A stretch of DNA of 64,000 nucleotides from Virgibacillus dokdonensis. Lineage in GTDB: Bacteria; Bacillota; Bacilli; Bacillales; Amphibacillaceae. The stretch's first letter is position 1. Every line of letters begins with the position of its first letter. The translations under genes were made by a program, and so were the position numbers. The stretch lies in NCBI RefSeq assembly GCF_900166595.1, contig NZ_LT745763.1, forward strand, positions 3,533,333 through 3,597,332, written 5' to 3'. Under the pieces are notes generated by a model. The model was not told the origin of the DNA, did not search any database, and saw only the letters and a program-made list of their open reading frames with translations. Below, piece after piece: positions 1 to 9,580 of this stretch.

Positions 1-473
1 CCTTCTGGTGTATTCATAAACGCATTGACGGTAGTAATAAAGAAGGCAGACATTCCCCCACCAATAACTATCGGTAATGATAACCACCAATGTGTCATCG
101 GCTTTTTAAAACGATCCCACGTATACATGTATATACCTAAGAAAATAGCTTCAAAGAAAAAAGCAAATACTTCCATAAATAACGGTAAAGCTATGACATT
201 CCCACCAACTTGCATAAACTCCGGCCAAAGCAAAGATAGTTGTAAACCAATAGCCGTACCTGTTACAACTCCAATCGCTACTGGGATAACAAATCCTCGG
301 GCCCATCGCCTTGCCAACATGGTATAATGCGGGTCTTTTTTCTTTATCCCGATAAATTCAGCAATGGAAATCATCAATGGGACCCCGACACCTAAGGTTG
401 CAAAAATAATATGAAAAACTAAAGTGATTGTCGTTAACAATCGACTCATTAACACCGGATCCAAATCCATCAT
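1..473 (-). CDS. cydA: Cytochrome bd ubiquinol oxidase subunit I, 5' part only
   Basis: N-terminal 157 residues of a membrane quinol oxidase subunit that reduces oxygen to water; the rest lies beyond position 1. The protein begins MMDLDPVLMSRLLTTITLVF, followed by HIIFATLGVGVPLM, whose His matches the heme b595 ligand near residue 19 of the family. A second helix, MEVFAFFFEAIFLGIYMY, carries the two conserved Glu of the b595/d heme region. The start is ATG 473 (or ATG 470 directly after), ten bases behind an AGGAGGG ribosome-binding site. The family is clear, but CydA and its YthA-type paralogue cannot be separated from this fragment. A promoter with a triple direct repeat lies upstream. Confidence 0.9.
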   Translation of the reverse strand, partial: MMDLDPVLMSRLLTTITLVFHIIFATLGVGVPLMISIAEFIGIKKKDPHYTMLARRWARGFVIPVAIGVVTGTAIGLQLSLLWPEFMQVGGNVIALPLFMEVFAFFFEAIFLGIYMYTWDRFKKPMTHWWLSLPIVIGGGMSAFFITTVNAFMNTPE

Positions 474-612
474 ATTCGGTAATCCCTCCTAATTTAACGG
501 CATGAACCGTCTTGTTCAGTAATGATCAATTAGTCATTTATTTCGTTGTCTTTTTAACTTTACATTCTTTTAATGAAAAGTTAATAATTAGTGATTTACT
601 CACATAATAATT

Positions 613-690
613 AGTATAAACTATTTTCGTATAAAAAAGAGAAAAAAGCTATGACAAAAGTATGACAAACTACAGACAAATATTTGTCTG
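613..690 (-). promoter_or_regulatory. cydA promoter with three 11-bp-spaced TTTGTC repeats
   Basis: On the minus strand TATACT (618-613) is a good -10 box with no convincing -35. Just upstream, TTTGTC occurs three times exactly 11 bp apart (plus-strand GACAAA at 653, 664 and 675). The outermost repeat is half of a perfect 18-bp palindrome, CAGACAAATATTTGTCTG (673-690). Direct repeats at one helical turn placed just upstream of the -35 position are typical of OmpR-family activator sites such as ResD or PhoP. The regulator's identity is inference. Confidence 0.5.
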
Positions 691-1087
691 TTTTGCTCTT
701 TAATTGTTTTCACCGAGTTTTATATAGTAGATGATTGTGATTGAATTTCACAGAGATCTATACAATGTTATCATTATTAGATTCCCTATTATTGATAATT
801 TACACGTAAAAATGAGAATTTTTTTAGCTTAATTCAATAGATTTCAGTTCATTTGTTCAATTATGAGCATAATATGAACCTTCCATGAGCGAGAAATTTG
901 TTTTACCCTTCACGCTTTACTTAATAGCCTAAGGATATGACTTAAAGGCATCTATTGGGTACTACTCTCCATCTCCACTTAGACAGCTTACATCTCCTGA
1001 TTTGAAATGAATTTTCACAACACCTTCTATACTCCCATTAAAAAACCACAGTGAAGAAGTCTGTGGCACCACTTATATATTGAATAG
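691..1087. other. Intergenic stretch, no gene seen
   Basis: AT-rich DNA between the cydA control region and the yteJ terminator. TGTGA and TCACA half-sites separated by 7 bases lie near 734-751 and resemble a Rex or Fnr box, but the spacing is one base off. A small CCACAG/CTGTGG hairpin lies near 1046-1066. No open frame with a ribosome-binding site was found. Confidence 0.4.
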
Positions 1088-1138
1088 AAAAACATACAGG
1101 CAGTAAACGTAACTTATTTTACTGCCTGTATGTTTTTT
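1088..1138 (-). terminator. Terminator of sppA-yteJ
   Basis: A long stem (AACATACAGGCAGTAAA paired with its complement, loop about 10 nt) is followed by T runs on both strands. It lies just past the yteJ stop and ends the minus-strand operon. Confidence 0.85.
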
Positions 1139-1143
1139 CTACA

Positions 1144-1611
1144 TCAGTCAACAAATACCACCCTCGTATTCCCTATCATATCATGAATACCTTGCTTTTC
1201 ATGCGAGAAAGCAACGACGATATACAAGAGCGCAAAAATTTGAAACACACGATAAAAAAATCGACCAATGACCTCGCGAAAGAATAAATCACTCCACCTT
1301 AAAGGTCCGCCATCTTGACGTACAACTTTAATACCTAAGATCATTTTTCCTATCGTTTGGCTGAACTTTTTTGTCATTAGCAGAAAATACACGTAAAAAA
1401 CAATAGCTGATAGAATCCCCGTTAATGTCCAATAACCGATATCAACGACTTCTCCATCATTGATAAATTTAAGCGGGGTTAAAAGAATGCCATTGATACT
1501 AAACAGAACAACTAAATCAATGAGATACGCCCAAAATCGCATCCAGAAGCCAGCATATCTCCTCGTTTCTGGTACGAATTCTGACGCTTCTGCAACAGTA
1601 AGATCACTCAT
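1144..1611 (-). CDS. yteJ: RDD family membrane protein, YteJ-like
   Basis: A 155-residue protein with an RDD domain: RYAGFWMRFWAYLIDLVVLF opens the first membrane helix, a second helix follows (YWTLTGILSAIVFYVYFLL), then the conserved TIGKMILGIKVV segment and a last hydrophobic stretch. It lies 12 bases downstream of sppA on the same strand, the arrangement of sppA-yteJ in Bacillus subtilis. Its biochemical role is not established; linkage to SppA points to membrane or cell-envelope quality control, such as lantibiotic or signal-peptide stress. The start ATG 1611 has a GGGGGG-type ribosome-binding site. The family is certain; the symbol rests on synteny. Confidence 0.85.
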   Translation of the reverse strand: MSDLTVAEASEFVPETRRYAGFWMRFWAYLIDLVVLFSINGILLTPLKFINDGEVVDIGYWTLTGILSAIVFYVYFLLMTKKFSQTIGKMILGIKVVRQDGGPLRWSDLFFREVIGRFFYRVFQIFALLYIVVAFSHEKQGIHDMIGNTRVVFVD

Positions 1612-1623
1612 TTTATCCCCCCT

Positions 1624-2616
1624 TTAATTAGTGTATAAGTACATAGCACGCGGTGCGTTCGATTGACGGATCATATCCATGATACCGAGGAATTCTGCTT
1701 CATCTGTAAACATCGATTGTACCGACATTCCCAGCCATTCATTAAAACCAGCAGCATGATTGTATTTTACAACCTGCACATCATTAAAATCATTGTCCTC
1801 TGCCATATAAGCAATCGTATCGTCTAACGAGCCTAGTTCATCTACTAGCCCATTTTCTTTCGCTTGGCTTCCAGTATATACGCGACCGTCTCCTAATTCT
1901 CTTACCTTGGATTCAGACATATCTCTTCCATCAACAATGACATTTACGAAATCTGCGTACATATCATCAACCATTGTCTGCAAAATCTCTCGTTCTTCAT
2001 CTGTCATTTCTCTTGAGAAAGACAAAATATCTTTATATTCGCCACTTTTAATCGTATTAAAATCAATTCCCCATTTTTCCGCTAAGCCTGAAAGGTCATA
2101 ACCTTCCATAATGACACCAATGGACCCTGTTACCGTTGCTGGGTGCGCAACTACTTTATTGGCTGGTGCGGAGATATAATACCCTCCAGAAGCGGCTGTA
2201 TTCCCCATCGAAACATAAATAGGCTTTTCATATTGCTCCTGAATTTCAATGATCTTGTCATGGATTTCCGCACTTTCCACAACACCACCGCCAGGAGTAT
2301 TCACGCGCAAGATAATACCATCGACGGTAGAATCTTCTCCCGCCTGCTCTAACATGTCCAAAAAGCGTTTATGGTTGTACGAAGTAGTATTCAACACTGG
2401 GCTTGGCGCTGTGTCTTGAATAATTCCATTAAGTTCAAGAACAGCTATTTTGTCTCCTACACCTTCTTCGATAATTTCTTCTTCAAATTGATTATCATCT
2501 AATTTAAACATGTCTTCAAAATTAGTAGTTGCTATGCTCCCCATAAATCGAAACCCCAGCGAAGCAAGCAATAAAACCGCAGCTATTAAAATAGCCCACC
2601 AACGTTTTGCATTCAC
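1624..2616 (-). CDS. sppA: Signal peptide peptidase SppA
   Basis: A membrane-anchored serine protease of the S49 family that degrades cleaved signal peptides. The protein has 330 residues, close to the 335 of B. subtilis SppA. One membrane helix (about residues 5-25) is followed by an extracytoplasmic domain. The catalytic Ser is S143 in TAASGGYYIS and the general-base Lys is K195 in KSGEYKD; the 52-residue spacing equals that of S147/K199 in the B. subtilis enzyme. The start is GTG 2616 behind GGAGGGG. It is the first gene of a two-gene operon with yteJ and shares that operon's terminator. Confidence 0.95.
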   Translation of the reverse strand: MNAKRWWAILIAAVLLLASLGFRFMGSIATTNFEDMFKLDDNQFEEEIIEEGVGDKIAVLELNGIIQDTAPSPVLNTTSYNHKRFLDMLEQAGEDSTVDGIILRVNTPGGGVVESAEIHDKIIEIQEQYEKPIYVSMGNTAASGGYYISAPANKVVAHPATVTGSIGVIMEGYDLSGLAEKWGIDFNTIKSGEYKDILSFSREMTDEEREILQTMVDDMYADFVNVIVDGRDMSESKVRELGDGRVYTGSQAKENGLVDELGSLDDTIAYMAEDNDFNDVQVVKYNHAAGFNEWLGMSVQSMFTDEAEFLGIMDMIRQSNAPRAMYLYTN

Positions 2617-3018
2617 ACAATCCCCTCCATATTATCCCAAATTTCTTGAGCAATTCCATCATACACTATAGTTTTCACATGAAGCAATAAAACGACAAAC
2701 GAATATGTATGAAGTTTCCCTCCACATAGTTATAGCCCCATATTTCCAGCACTTTTTTTATGTACATTGATACTGGTTTTTAAAGCGACTTTTGTTTCGT
2801 ACTATAGGAGAAACTATTCCTTTTAGTATAAGCAGTAAGAAAGCATCCTATGCGAATAATCCTTCAACAAGTTTTTATTAAGCAGTTTTTCTTGAACATG
2901 CGCTTCAAACATAATCAAATGAGTGGAGGCAATCCCATTAGTATCTATTACTTTCCATCTCCCAACTTCTGTTATATCCTATATAGATAGAAGAAAATAT
3001 CGAATAATTTACACGTTT
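2617..3018. other. Divergent intergenic region sppA/pdxK
   Basis: About 400 bases that must hold the promoters of sppA (minus) and pdxK (plus). No strong consensus promoter, hairpin or small gene was recognised. An open frame reaches upstream from pdxK to 2923, but it lacks a ribosome-binding site and family similarity there. Confidence 0.4.
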
Positions 3019-3030
3019 GGAGCGATAGCT

Positions 3031-3837
3031 ATGACGATGAAAAAAACTTTAACACTTGCAGGTTCTGATTCCAGCGGCGGGGCTGGCATTCAAGCTGATT
3101 TAAAAACATTCCAAGAACATGATGTGTATGGCATGACAGCCCTTACTTCCATCGTAACAATGGACCCAAACGGATGGAGCCATAACGTGTCCCCCATTGA
3201 TGTATCCATTGTGGAGAAACAATTAGATACCATTCTATCCGTTGGTGTCGATGCAATGAAAACCGGAATGTTAGGCTCCGTTGATATTATAGAATTAGGT
3301 GCGAAAAAAATTGCCGACTACGACATACCAAACTACGTCCTTGACCCTGTTATGGTTTGTAAAGGAGACGACGAAGTTTTGCAACCAGAAAACACGGATG
3401 CGATGCGTGAATGCTTACTTCCTCATGCTATCATAACAACACCTAACCTATTTGAAGCTGGTCAACTTGCTCAAACAGGTACTATTACAACGCTAAATGA
3501 TATGAAAGAAGCGGCTGTAAAAATTCATGAATTAGGTGCAAAAAATGTCGTTATTAAAGGTGGCAAAGCTTTTTATCACGAGAAGGCAATTGACCTTTTC
3601 TATGATGGGCATGAATTTACGGTATTAGAAGAAGATAAAATCAACACAAGCTACAACCACGGTGCTGGATGTACGTTTGCTGCTGCTATTACCGCTAACC
3701 TAGCACATGGACGTACTGTAAAAGATGCTGTAAAGGGAGCAAAAGATTTTGTAACAGCGGCGATTAAGCATGGCTGGAAACTCAATGAATATGTCGGTCC
3801 CGTAAGACATGGTGCTTATAATAAGTTTACGAGATAG
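3031..3837 (+). CDS. pdxK: Pyridoxine/pyridoxal/pyridoxamine kinase
   Basis: A ThiD-like ribokinase-fold enzyme that phosphorylates B6 vitamers with ATP in the salvage route to pyridoxal phosphate. It has 268 residues (271 in B. subtilis PdxK). The glycine-rich start TLAGSDSSGGAGIQADLKT is followed by DPVMVCKGDDEVL, characteristic of Gram-positive PdxK rather than ThiD, and by the catalytic loop NHGAGCTFAAAITANLA. The Cys in GAGCTF is the residue used by this subfamily. I chose ATG 3031 because GGAG lies 8 bases upstream and homology begins there; the longer frame to 2923 has no support. The gene is monocistronic and converges on ileS. Confidence 0.92.
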   Translation: MTMKKTLTLAGSDSSGGAGIQADLKTFQEHDVYGMTALTSIVTMDPNGWSHNVSPIDVSIVEKQLDTILSVGVDAMKTGMLGSVDIIELGAKKIADYDIPNYVLDPVMVCKGDDEVLQPENTDAMRECLLPHAIITTPNLFEAGQLAQTGTITTLNDMKEAAVKIHELGAKNVVIKGGKAFYHEKAIDLFYDGHEFTVLEEDKINTSYNHGAGCTFAAAITANLAHGRTVKDAVKGAKDFVTAAIKHGWKLNEYVGPVRHGAYNKFTR

Positions 3838-3865
3838 ATGAAAAAATTTTTTAACACTATGGCAC

Positions 3866-3900
3866 AAAAAATCCAGGGCAGATTTTCCCTGGATTTTTTG
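3866..3900. terminator. Bidirectional terminator between pdxK and ileS
   Basis: AAATCCAGGG pairs with CCCTGGATTT around an 8-nt loop, with an A run before and a T run after. It serves both convergent genes. Confidence 0.9.
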
Positions 3901-3906
3901 CCAAGA

Positions 3907-6900
3907 TTAATGTATTCCTATTCGAACGGTCTCATTCTCTAGTTGAACGCTTTTCATCTCAGCACGCTCTCCAAAATGAATGTCCTTTAGGAGCAGGTTC
4001 GTTTCTAACAAAGATTGAAACGATTTAATGACGGTTTTCATTTCTTCACTAGCAGCAAACGTAATATTTACCCGTTGGTCAACCGGTAAATTCAACTCTT
4101 TCCGATAGAGTTGCACTGCTCTTATAAGCTCGCGAGCTAAACCTTCCTGCTGTAATTGCTTCGTTAATTGCGTGTCTAAAAGAACGGTAAACGTTGGGTT
4201 TACAGCCATTTCCAGTCCTTTTTTTGTCACCTGCTTTACTAACAGATCTTCCTCCTCAAGTTGTAACGTCTCTCCAGACGGTAACGTTAATGTTCGATCT
4301 CCTTTTACTATCTGAGTGATTGCGTCTTCTGGTAATTGTTGCAATCTTTTCTGCACAATCCCTACCTGCTTTCCTAATTTCGGACCGGCGACAGGGAAAT
4401 TCAGTTTAACTTCATAACGCACGTTTTCACCCATTTCTGTTGCGACATCCACTCGCTTCACATTAATTTCTTCTTTAATAATTTCCGCATATTTATAGAC
4501 ATAGCTTGCGTGTGACGCATCGCTAACCACTGTTAAAGAGGCTAATGGTTGCTTTGTCTTTATTTTAGATACGTTACGAGCCTGCCGTGCAAGTTCTACA
4601 ACTTGGACCACGCCACTCATTTCCTCTTCTAATTGAACTTTAATCGCCGCATTGTCATCGTTAGGAAAATCAACGAGGTGCACACTCTCACCTGTTAACT
4701 TTACATGAATATCCTCGGTAACAAACGGAATAAACGGTGCAAGCAACTTACTCGTTGTTATCAATACTTCTCTTAACGTATGATAAGCAGCCAATTTTGT
4801 ACTCCCCATTCCCTCACCCCAAAAACGGTCACGAGAACGACGAATATACCAATTACTTACTTGATCTACAAATTCCGCTAAAACCTTCGCGGCAGATGTA
4901 AACTCATAGGCATCCAAATAGTAATTCACCTGATTAACAACTGTCTGCTGACGAGATAAAACCCATTTATCCAACAATGTTTGCTCCCCTTTATCATGCT
5001 GATGAGGATCAAATTGATCAATAGCCGTATACATTGCATAAAATGCGTACACATTTTGTAACGTATCGACCACTTTTGATTTGGCTTGAGCAACTAAATT
5101 TGCTGAAAAACGTTTATTGTTCCACGGTGCACTATCTGCTAATAAAGCCCACCGAAGCGCATCCGCCCCATACGTTTCCACCAGTTGCATCGGATCAATC
5201 ACATTGCCTTTACTTTTCGACATTTTTTTACCATCTTCATCTAAGATATGTCCTAAAGATAACACTCGTTTATAAGAAGGTTTGCCGACGAATAAGGAAG
5301 CAACCGTTAATAAGCTGTAAAACCACCCTCTAGTTTGATCCACACCTTCAGCAATTATATCTGCTGGGAATTGTTTTTCAAATAACTCTTTGTTTGCAAA
5401 TGGATAATGATATTGCGCAAACGGCATCGAGCCACTATCAAACCAGACATCAATTACTTCTTTTGTACGGTACATATCACTATGGCAGTGCGGGCAACAG
5501 AGCACGATCTTGTCTACGTATGGTTTATGCAACTCCAACGATTCAGGAATTGTATCTTTGGCATATGCTTTTAGCTCTTGGATACTATTCGGAACAACTT
5601 GATGCTCACAGTCTTGACATATCCACACATTTAATGGTGTTCCCCAGTAACGGTTTCTTCCTAAATTCCAATCCACCATATTTTCCAAAAAATTTCCAAA
5701 GCGACCGTGCTTCATATGCTCTGGATGCCATTCGATCTGTTCGTTATTTTGTAAAATCGTATCTTTTATAGCTGTCGTTCGGATAAACCAACCTTCCATA
5801 GCGTAATAAAGAAGCGGCGAATCACAACGCCAGCAGTGTGGGTAGCTATGCTCATATTTTTCCTTTGCAAACAACAAGTCTTTTTCCGCCAACATTTTAA
5901 TAATCGCTACATCGCTTTGCTTCGCTAATTGCCCTTTTAAAGGAAGCATATTTTCCTTATATCTACCTGTCTCATCAACGACATGAATAAAATCAAGATT
6001 ATTTTCTTCCACCGCATGATAGTCATCTTCTCCATACGCAGGAGCGATATGAACAATACCTGTACCGCTATCGTTTGTAACAAATTGAGCACCAATGACT
6101 TGGTACCCACGCTTTACTTTAGACATTGGAAAAGGAGGTTGATAGGAAAGTCCAACAAACTCTTTTCCTTTATGCCAGCTTAACACGTCAGCTTCTTTAC
6201 ATATTGCTTGTAAACGATCAGCTGCTACAATAAACACTTGCTGATTTTGCTGAACTTTAGCATAGTCCATGTCAGGGTGTACAGCAAGAGCAATATTTCC
6301 TGGCAACGTCCATGGTGTTGTCGTCCATCCTAAAAAGAATGTATTCGCTACATCTTTTAGTGGAAATTTCACTGTTACGGATAAATCTTTAACATTTTTA
6401 TATCCTTGTGCGACTTCATGAGAGCTTAGCGAGGTTTGACAGCTTGGGCAATAAGGCGTTACACGATGCCCTTTATCCAATAATCCTTTTTTATGAATGG
6501 TAGCTAAAATATACCAAACACTTTCAATATAATTATTTTCGAGTGTCACGTACGGTTCATCCATATCTACCCAATACCCAATTGCCTCTGTAAATTTCCG
6601 CCATTGTTTTTCATAATCAAAGACACTATCTTTACAGGCTTCAATAAATTCTTCTACACCATACGCTTCGATTTCTTGTTTACCGGAAATACCTAGTTTT
6701 TTCTCCACACCTAATTCAACGGGTAAGCCATGTGTGTCCCAACCCGCTTTTCTTAACACTTGAAAACCTTGCATTGTTTTATATCGCGCAACAAAATCTT
6801 TGATTACGCGACCAAGCACATGCCCAGCATGTGGTAAACCATTCGCTGTAGGTGGCCCCTCGTAAAATACAAACGTTTCTTTCCCTTCCCGTTGTGTGAT

Positions 6901-6987
6901 GGATTTTGCAAATATATCCTGCTGCTGCCACCACTTCTTAACCCGATTTTCCCTTTCAACTACCGTCTCTTCTACATGATGATCCAA
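3907..6987 (-). CDS. ileS: Isoleucyl-tRNA synthetase, IleRS2 (eukaryote-like) type
   Basis: Charges tRNA-Ile. With 1026 residues it is about 100 longer than the housekeeping IleRS1 of B. subtilis. WDTHGLPVE and the rest of the sequence fit the IleRS2 clade, known for low sensitivity to mupirocin. Visible in order: HAGH (residues 53-56, a normal HxGH signature rather than the altered motif of hyper-resistant forms), the editing-domain Thr-rich [11 protein letters not shown] (221-231), CWRC and CPHC zinc-type pairs, KMSKS (588-592) and a long anticodon-binding C-terminus. The start is TTG 6987, behind AGGAGTG. It is controlled by a T-box leader separated from the gene by a group II intron. A second, IleRS1-type gene elsewhere is likely but not visible. 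Confidence 0.95.
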   Translation of the reverse strand: MDHHVEETVVERENRVKKWWQQQDIFAKSITQREGKETFVFYEGPPTANGLPHAGHVLGRVIKDFVARYKTMQGFQVLRKAGWDTHGLPVELGVEKKLGISGKQEIEAYGVEEFIEACKDSVFDYEKQWRKFTEAIGYWVDMDEPYVTLENNYIESVWYILATIHKKGLLDKGHRVTPYCPSCQTSLSSHEVAQGYKNVKDLSVTVKFPLKDVANTFFLGWTTTPWTLPGNIALAVHPDMDYAKVQQNQQVFIVAADRLQAICKEADVLSWHKGKEFVGLSYQPPFPMSKVKRGYQVIGAQFVTNDSGTGIVHIAPAYGEDDYHAVEENNLDFIHVVDETGRYKENMLPLKGQLAKQSDVAIIKMLAEKDLLFAKEKYEHSYPHCWRCDSPLLYYAMEGWFIRTTAIKDTILQNNEQIEWHPEHMKHGRFGNFLENMVDWNLGRNRYWGTPLNVWICQDCEHQVVPNSIQELKAYAKDTIPESLELHKPYVDKIVLCCPHCHSDMYRTKEVIDVWFDSGSMPFAQYHYPFANKELFEKQFPADIIAEGVDQTRGWFYSLLTVASLFVGKPSYKRVLSLGHILDEDGKKMSKSKGNVIDPMQLVETYGADALRWALLADSAPWNNKRFSANLVAQAKSKVVDTLQNVYAFYAMYTAIDQFDPHQHDKGEQTLLDKWVLSRQQTVVNQVNYYLDAYEFTSAAKVLAEFVDQVSNWYIRRSRDRFWGEGMGSTKLAAYHTLREVLITTSKLLAPFIPFVTEDIHVKLTGESVHLVDFPNDDNAAIKVQLEEEMSGVVQVVELARQARNVSKIKTKQPLASLTVVSDASHASYVYKYAEIIKEEINVKRVDVATEMGENVRYEVKLNFPVAGPKLGKQVGIVQKRLQQLPEDAITQIVKGDRTLTLPSGETLQLEEEDLLVKQVTKKGLEMAVNPTFTVLLDTQLTKQLQQEGLARELIRAVQLYRKELNLPVDQRVNITFAASEEMKTVIKSFQSLLETNLLLKDIHFGERAEMKSVQLENETVRIGIH

Positions 6988-7043
6988 CTCAATTCACTCC
7001 TAACTTTTTTATCACTTTTGATTTGTCAAATTAAGCGAGACAA

Positions 7044-8941
7044 ATCGAGTAGAGGGAAAAGTTAAGTAACTTTACGCCCCTCTCACACCACCGTACGTAC
7101 CGTTCGGTATACGGCGGTTCAATAGTTTGAGTGTACGAACTGGTATTGTAGAGCGATGTCTTTATATCCTCTCGATGCCAGTTCTTTATCTGTTAATGAA
7201 CGATGGAGTACATAACTACTGGATATAACCCAGTAGCCCTTTCTTGTATTCGACCATTCATAAGCTTTATGTTTATCGATACCTAAGCGAATTAGATTTT
7301 TCCTTTTTGTGCGTGGGTTTTTCCACTGCTTCCAGAGATATTGTCTAATTCTTCGCTTCAACCATCCATTGAGATTCTTTATAAATCCTTTCATTTCCCC
7401 TATGCCATAGTAGTTTATCCAACCTGTCATAAGTTGTTGGATTTCTTTAAGAATCACTTCGAGATGTCGTCCACGATTGCGTTTGGTGATCCGCTTGAGT
7501 TTCCTTTTTGACGGTCACTTTCGCTTTATTATGCGGACGAATTTTGACACCCTTCTTCGTAGCTAATAAGCAGAAGCCAAGAAACTTACGTTTCAAAGGA
7601 CTTCCAACCGCACTCTTTTCTCGGTTAACAGTTAAACTCAGATCCTTCTCAAGAAAGTTCGTTATATTATCCATTACCCGATATCCTGCTCTCCTGCTTT
7701 TCACATAGATATTACAGTCGTCCGCATAGCGGACGAATCTGTGACCACGCTTTTCTAATCGTTGGTCTAATTCATTCAGATAAATATTACTGAGTAACGG
7801 CGATAAGTTTCCACCTTGCGGCGTTCCTTCTTCCGATTTCTCAAAGATACCGTTTATCATAATTCCACTCAATAAATACTGTCTTACCAAGCGAAGCACG
7901 CGCTTATCATCTATCTGTTTTTCCACGAAATACATCAGTTTGTCATGATTTACCGTATCGAAGTAGGATTTCATATCCAAATCCACCACATATTTGTACC
8001 CTTGTTCGTAGTATGACTTTGCCCGTATGATGGCTTGATGTGCACTACGTTTTGGACGAAACCCAAAACTATTATCGGAGAACTTTGGTTCAAATATTGG
8101 TTGGAGCACTTGGTTAATCGCTTGTTGAAGCATCCGGTCGATGACTGTCGGAATCCCCAGTTTTCTCTTTCCACCGTCTGGTTTCGGGATTTCAACCCGC
8201 AGGACGGGTTGCGGTTTGTATTTTTCTTGATATAACTGGAGTAATAGTTCCTCTTTATGTTCCTTCAAGTATGGAAGTAGTTGGTCGCACGTCATACCGT
8301 CTACACCGGCTGCCCCCTTATTTCTGACGACTTGAAGGTAAGCTTGATTGAGATTGTTCCTTGACAGGATTCTTTCAAACAGATTGGATACACCATTTTG
8401 ATTGTTCTTTTCACCATGTAAGCCACTATGCGCTTCGACATACCCTTCATGTTCCACACTATCTCTCTGCCGATAGCCAGATTCTCCTGTTTTCTGCAGT
8501 TGTCGCACCTTACACACCTCCTAGAGCTTTCAAAACGACTATTGTTCGGTCCTTCATGTTTCGTCAAGTAACATTACTATGACCTCTGCTGACTTCTTGT
8601 GATTCACCAAGACGTCATCGTCTTGGTTGTGCTGGTTTGTTATCATTCAACTCCCACTGCACCCTCACAAGACCTCCCCCGGTAAGAGCGAAAACTTTCC
8701 TCCCATGTAACTGCTAGATTTACTGTATAGGTTTCGGGCAGTATTGGACTTCAGTTTGTTAGGCAACCTTATCCGACCTAATTCAGCCTTCTATCTAGTT
8801 TCTGTTCGTCAGTTCAGGAGTTTGCGTCCGACTTCCTTCAGCCACTACCTCGCGATAGCCACCTTGTCTTTCGCTAACAGTTCCTACTGCCATGCCTGTA
8901 GTGGACTTTCACCACCAAGTTTTCGCCCATGCAGGGCGCAC
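7044..8941 (-). mobile_element. Group II intron, bacterial class C-like, inserted in the ileS leader
   Basis: A retroelement of about 1.9 kb. The 5' end on the minus strand is GTGCGCCC (8941 downward), followed by the typical CTTGGTGGTGAAAGTCCACT segment of domain I. Near the 3' end, domain V spans 7120-7087 (AACCG...CGTACGG pairing) and domain VI follows, ending CTACTCGAT at 7044. A reverse transcriptase frame fills the middle. The 5' exon is the T run of the T-box terminator, matching the habit of class C introns to insert after terminator hairpins. Splicing would rejoin the terminator T run to TTGTCTCGC, 56 bases before ileS. Exact ends are read from motif consensus, so an error of a few bases is possible. 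Confidence 0.88.
7119..8508 (-). pseudogene. ltrA: Group II intron reverse transcriptase/maturase, frameshifted
   Basis: Intron-encoded protein that would assist splicing and copy the intron into DNA. The RT domain is intact: FGFRPKRSAHQAI, VVDLDMKSYFDTVNHDKLM, GTPQGGNLSPLLSNIYLNEL and the catalytic FVRYADD. Just after KAKVTVKK the frame breaks at AAAAAGGAAA (plus 7502-7508): removing one G restores KLKRITKRNRGRHLEVILKE, which runs into the maturase domain X (GWINYYGIGEMKGF) and on to the stop at 7119. As it stands the protein ends at 7447 and lacks domain X. The preferred start is GTG 8508, behind AGGAGGTG. A sequencing error in the A/G run is possible. Confidence 0.88.
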
Positions 8942-8942
8942 C

Positions 8943-9240
8943 AAAAAAGCCCGCCCCTAATTATCATTAGGGACGAGCTTAAACCCGCGTTACCACCCTG
9001 GTTCCAGAGTTATCGATGTAAACCATATTCTCCGGCACTCATCAACGTACATTTCATACGCGCCTCTATGATAACGGTGAGGATTCCGGAAAAGCTTACT
9101 TACAGCATCAGCTTTTCTTCTCGGAGAGGATCTTCAACATAAGTGGAACATTGGCTTACAGCAAGAATGCCAACTCTCTGGAGAACCATCATTACGCTTA
9201 CTCATTCTCGTCAATGAATGTAGTCGTTTGTTTCATCATT
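8943..9240 (-). promoter_or_regulatory. T-box riboswitch of ileS
   Basis: A leader RNA that binds uncharged tRNA-Ile and then reads through its terminator. The T-box core AGGGTGGTAACGCGGG is at 8999-8984. The terminator pairs GTCCCTAATG/ATTAGGGGC and ends in a T run (8978-8943). Stem I carries AGAGAG and GCTGTAAGCC elements and a GAAGATC segment in which ATC (9131-9129) fits an isoleucine specifier codon. The leader ends at the intron boundary, so the switch is now about 1.95 kb from its gene in unspliced RNA. Confidence 0.92.
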
Positions 9241-9246
9241 ACTATA

Positions 9247-9275
9247 AACCTATACGAAAGCCTCATTGCTGTCAA
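9247..9275 (-). promoter_or_regulatory. Likely ileS leader promoter
   Basis: TTGACA (9275-9270) followed after 17 bp by TAGGTT (9252-9247), a perfect -35 and a weak -10. It lies immediately upstream of T-box stem I. Confidence 0.6.
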
Positions 9276-9441
9276 GTTGGATAAAGAATTACAGTAAAAT
9301 TTCTATGCCTGAAGCGAGTTTTGCTTATATGGTATTCCCTATAAATTGTTGGAGGAAGTGAATTTATTTTTAAATTTTCAATTAAAATGGTTGATTTTCT
9401 CCAAGAAATATTATATGTTTCATATATGCAACTTTATTAGT

Positions 9442-9544
9442 TTTAGGTAAATTTTATTCCTTTGGTTATTTTTTTTACCTAAAGGAATAAAGATGGTAGT
9501 ACAGGTAATTCAACATGCTCTCCCGGGGTGGTAGCCGGGAGAGC
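9442..9544. other. Interleaved and nested hairpins before the 21-bp array
   Basis: Two perfect inverted pairs interlock: TTTAGGTAAA (9442-9451) with TTTACCTAAA (9474-9483), and TTTATTCCTTT (9453-9463) with AAAGGAATAAA (9481-9491). The order left1-left2-right1-right2 means that as RNA they are either alternatives or a pseudoknot. A separate GC-rich hairpin, GCTCTCCCGG/CCGGGAGAGC with an 8-nt loop, spans 9517-9544. No gene is seen here and the function is unknown. Confidence 0.5.
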
Positions 9545-9580
9545 GCCCCTTCTTAACGTACACTTTTTTATACTATAGAT

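Noticed and set aside
733-752. Rex or Fnr box upstream of cydA
   Set aside because: TGTGA and TCACA are 7 bases apart instead of 6, and it lies farther upstream than the promoter.
2923-3030. Longer N-terminus for pdxK
   Set aside because: No ribosome-binding site at 2923; family similarity and a good GGAG site start at 3031.
5034-5771. Plus-strand open frames inside ileS
   Set aside because: They are antisense shadows of a long, well conserved gene.
8744-9142. Plus-strand 132-residue frame across the intron end and T-box
   Set aside because: The minus strand here is a structured intron domain and riboswitch; the frame lacks a ribosome-binding site and similarity.
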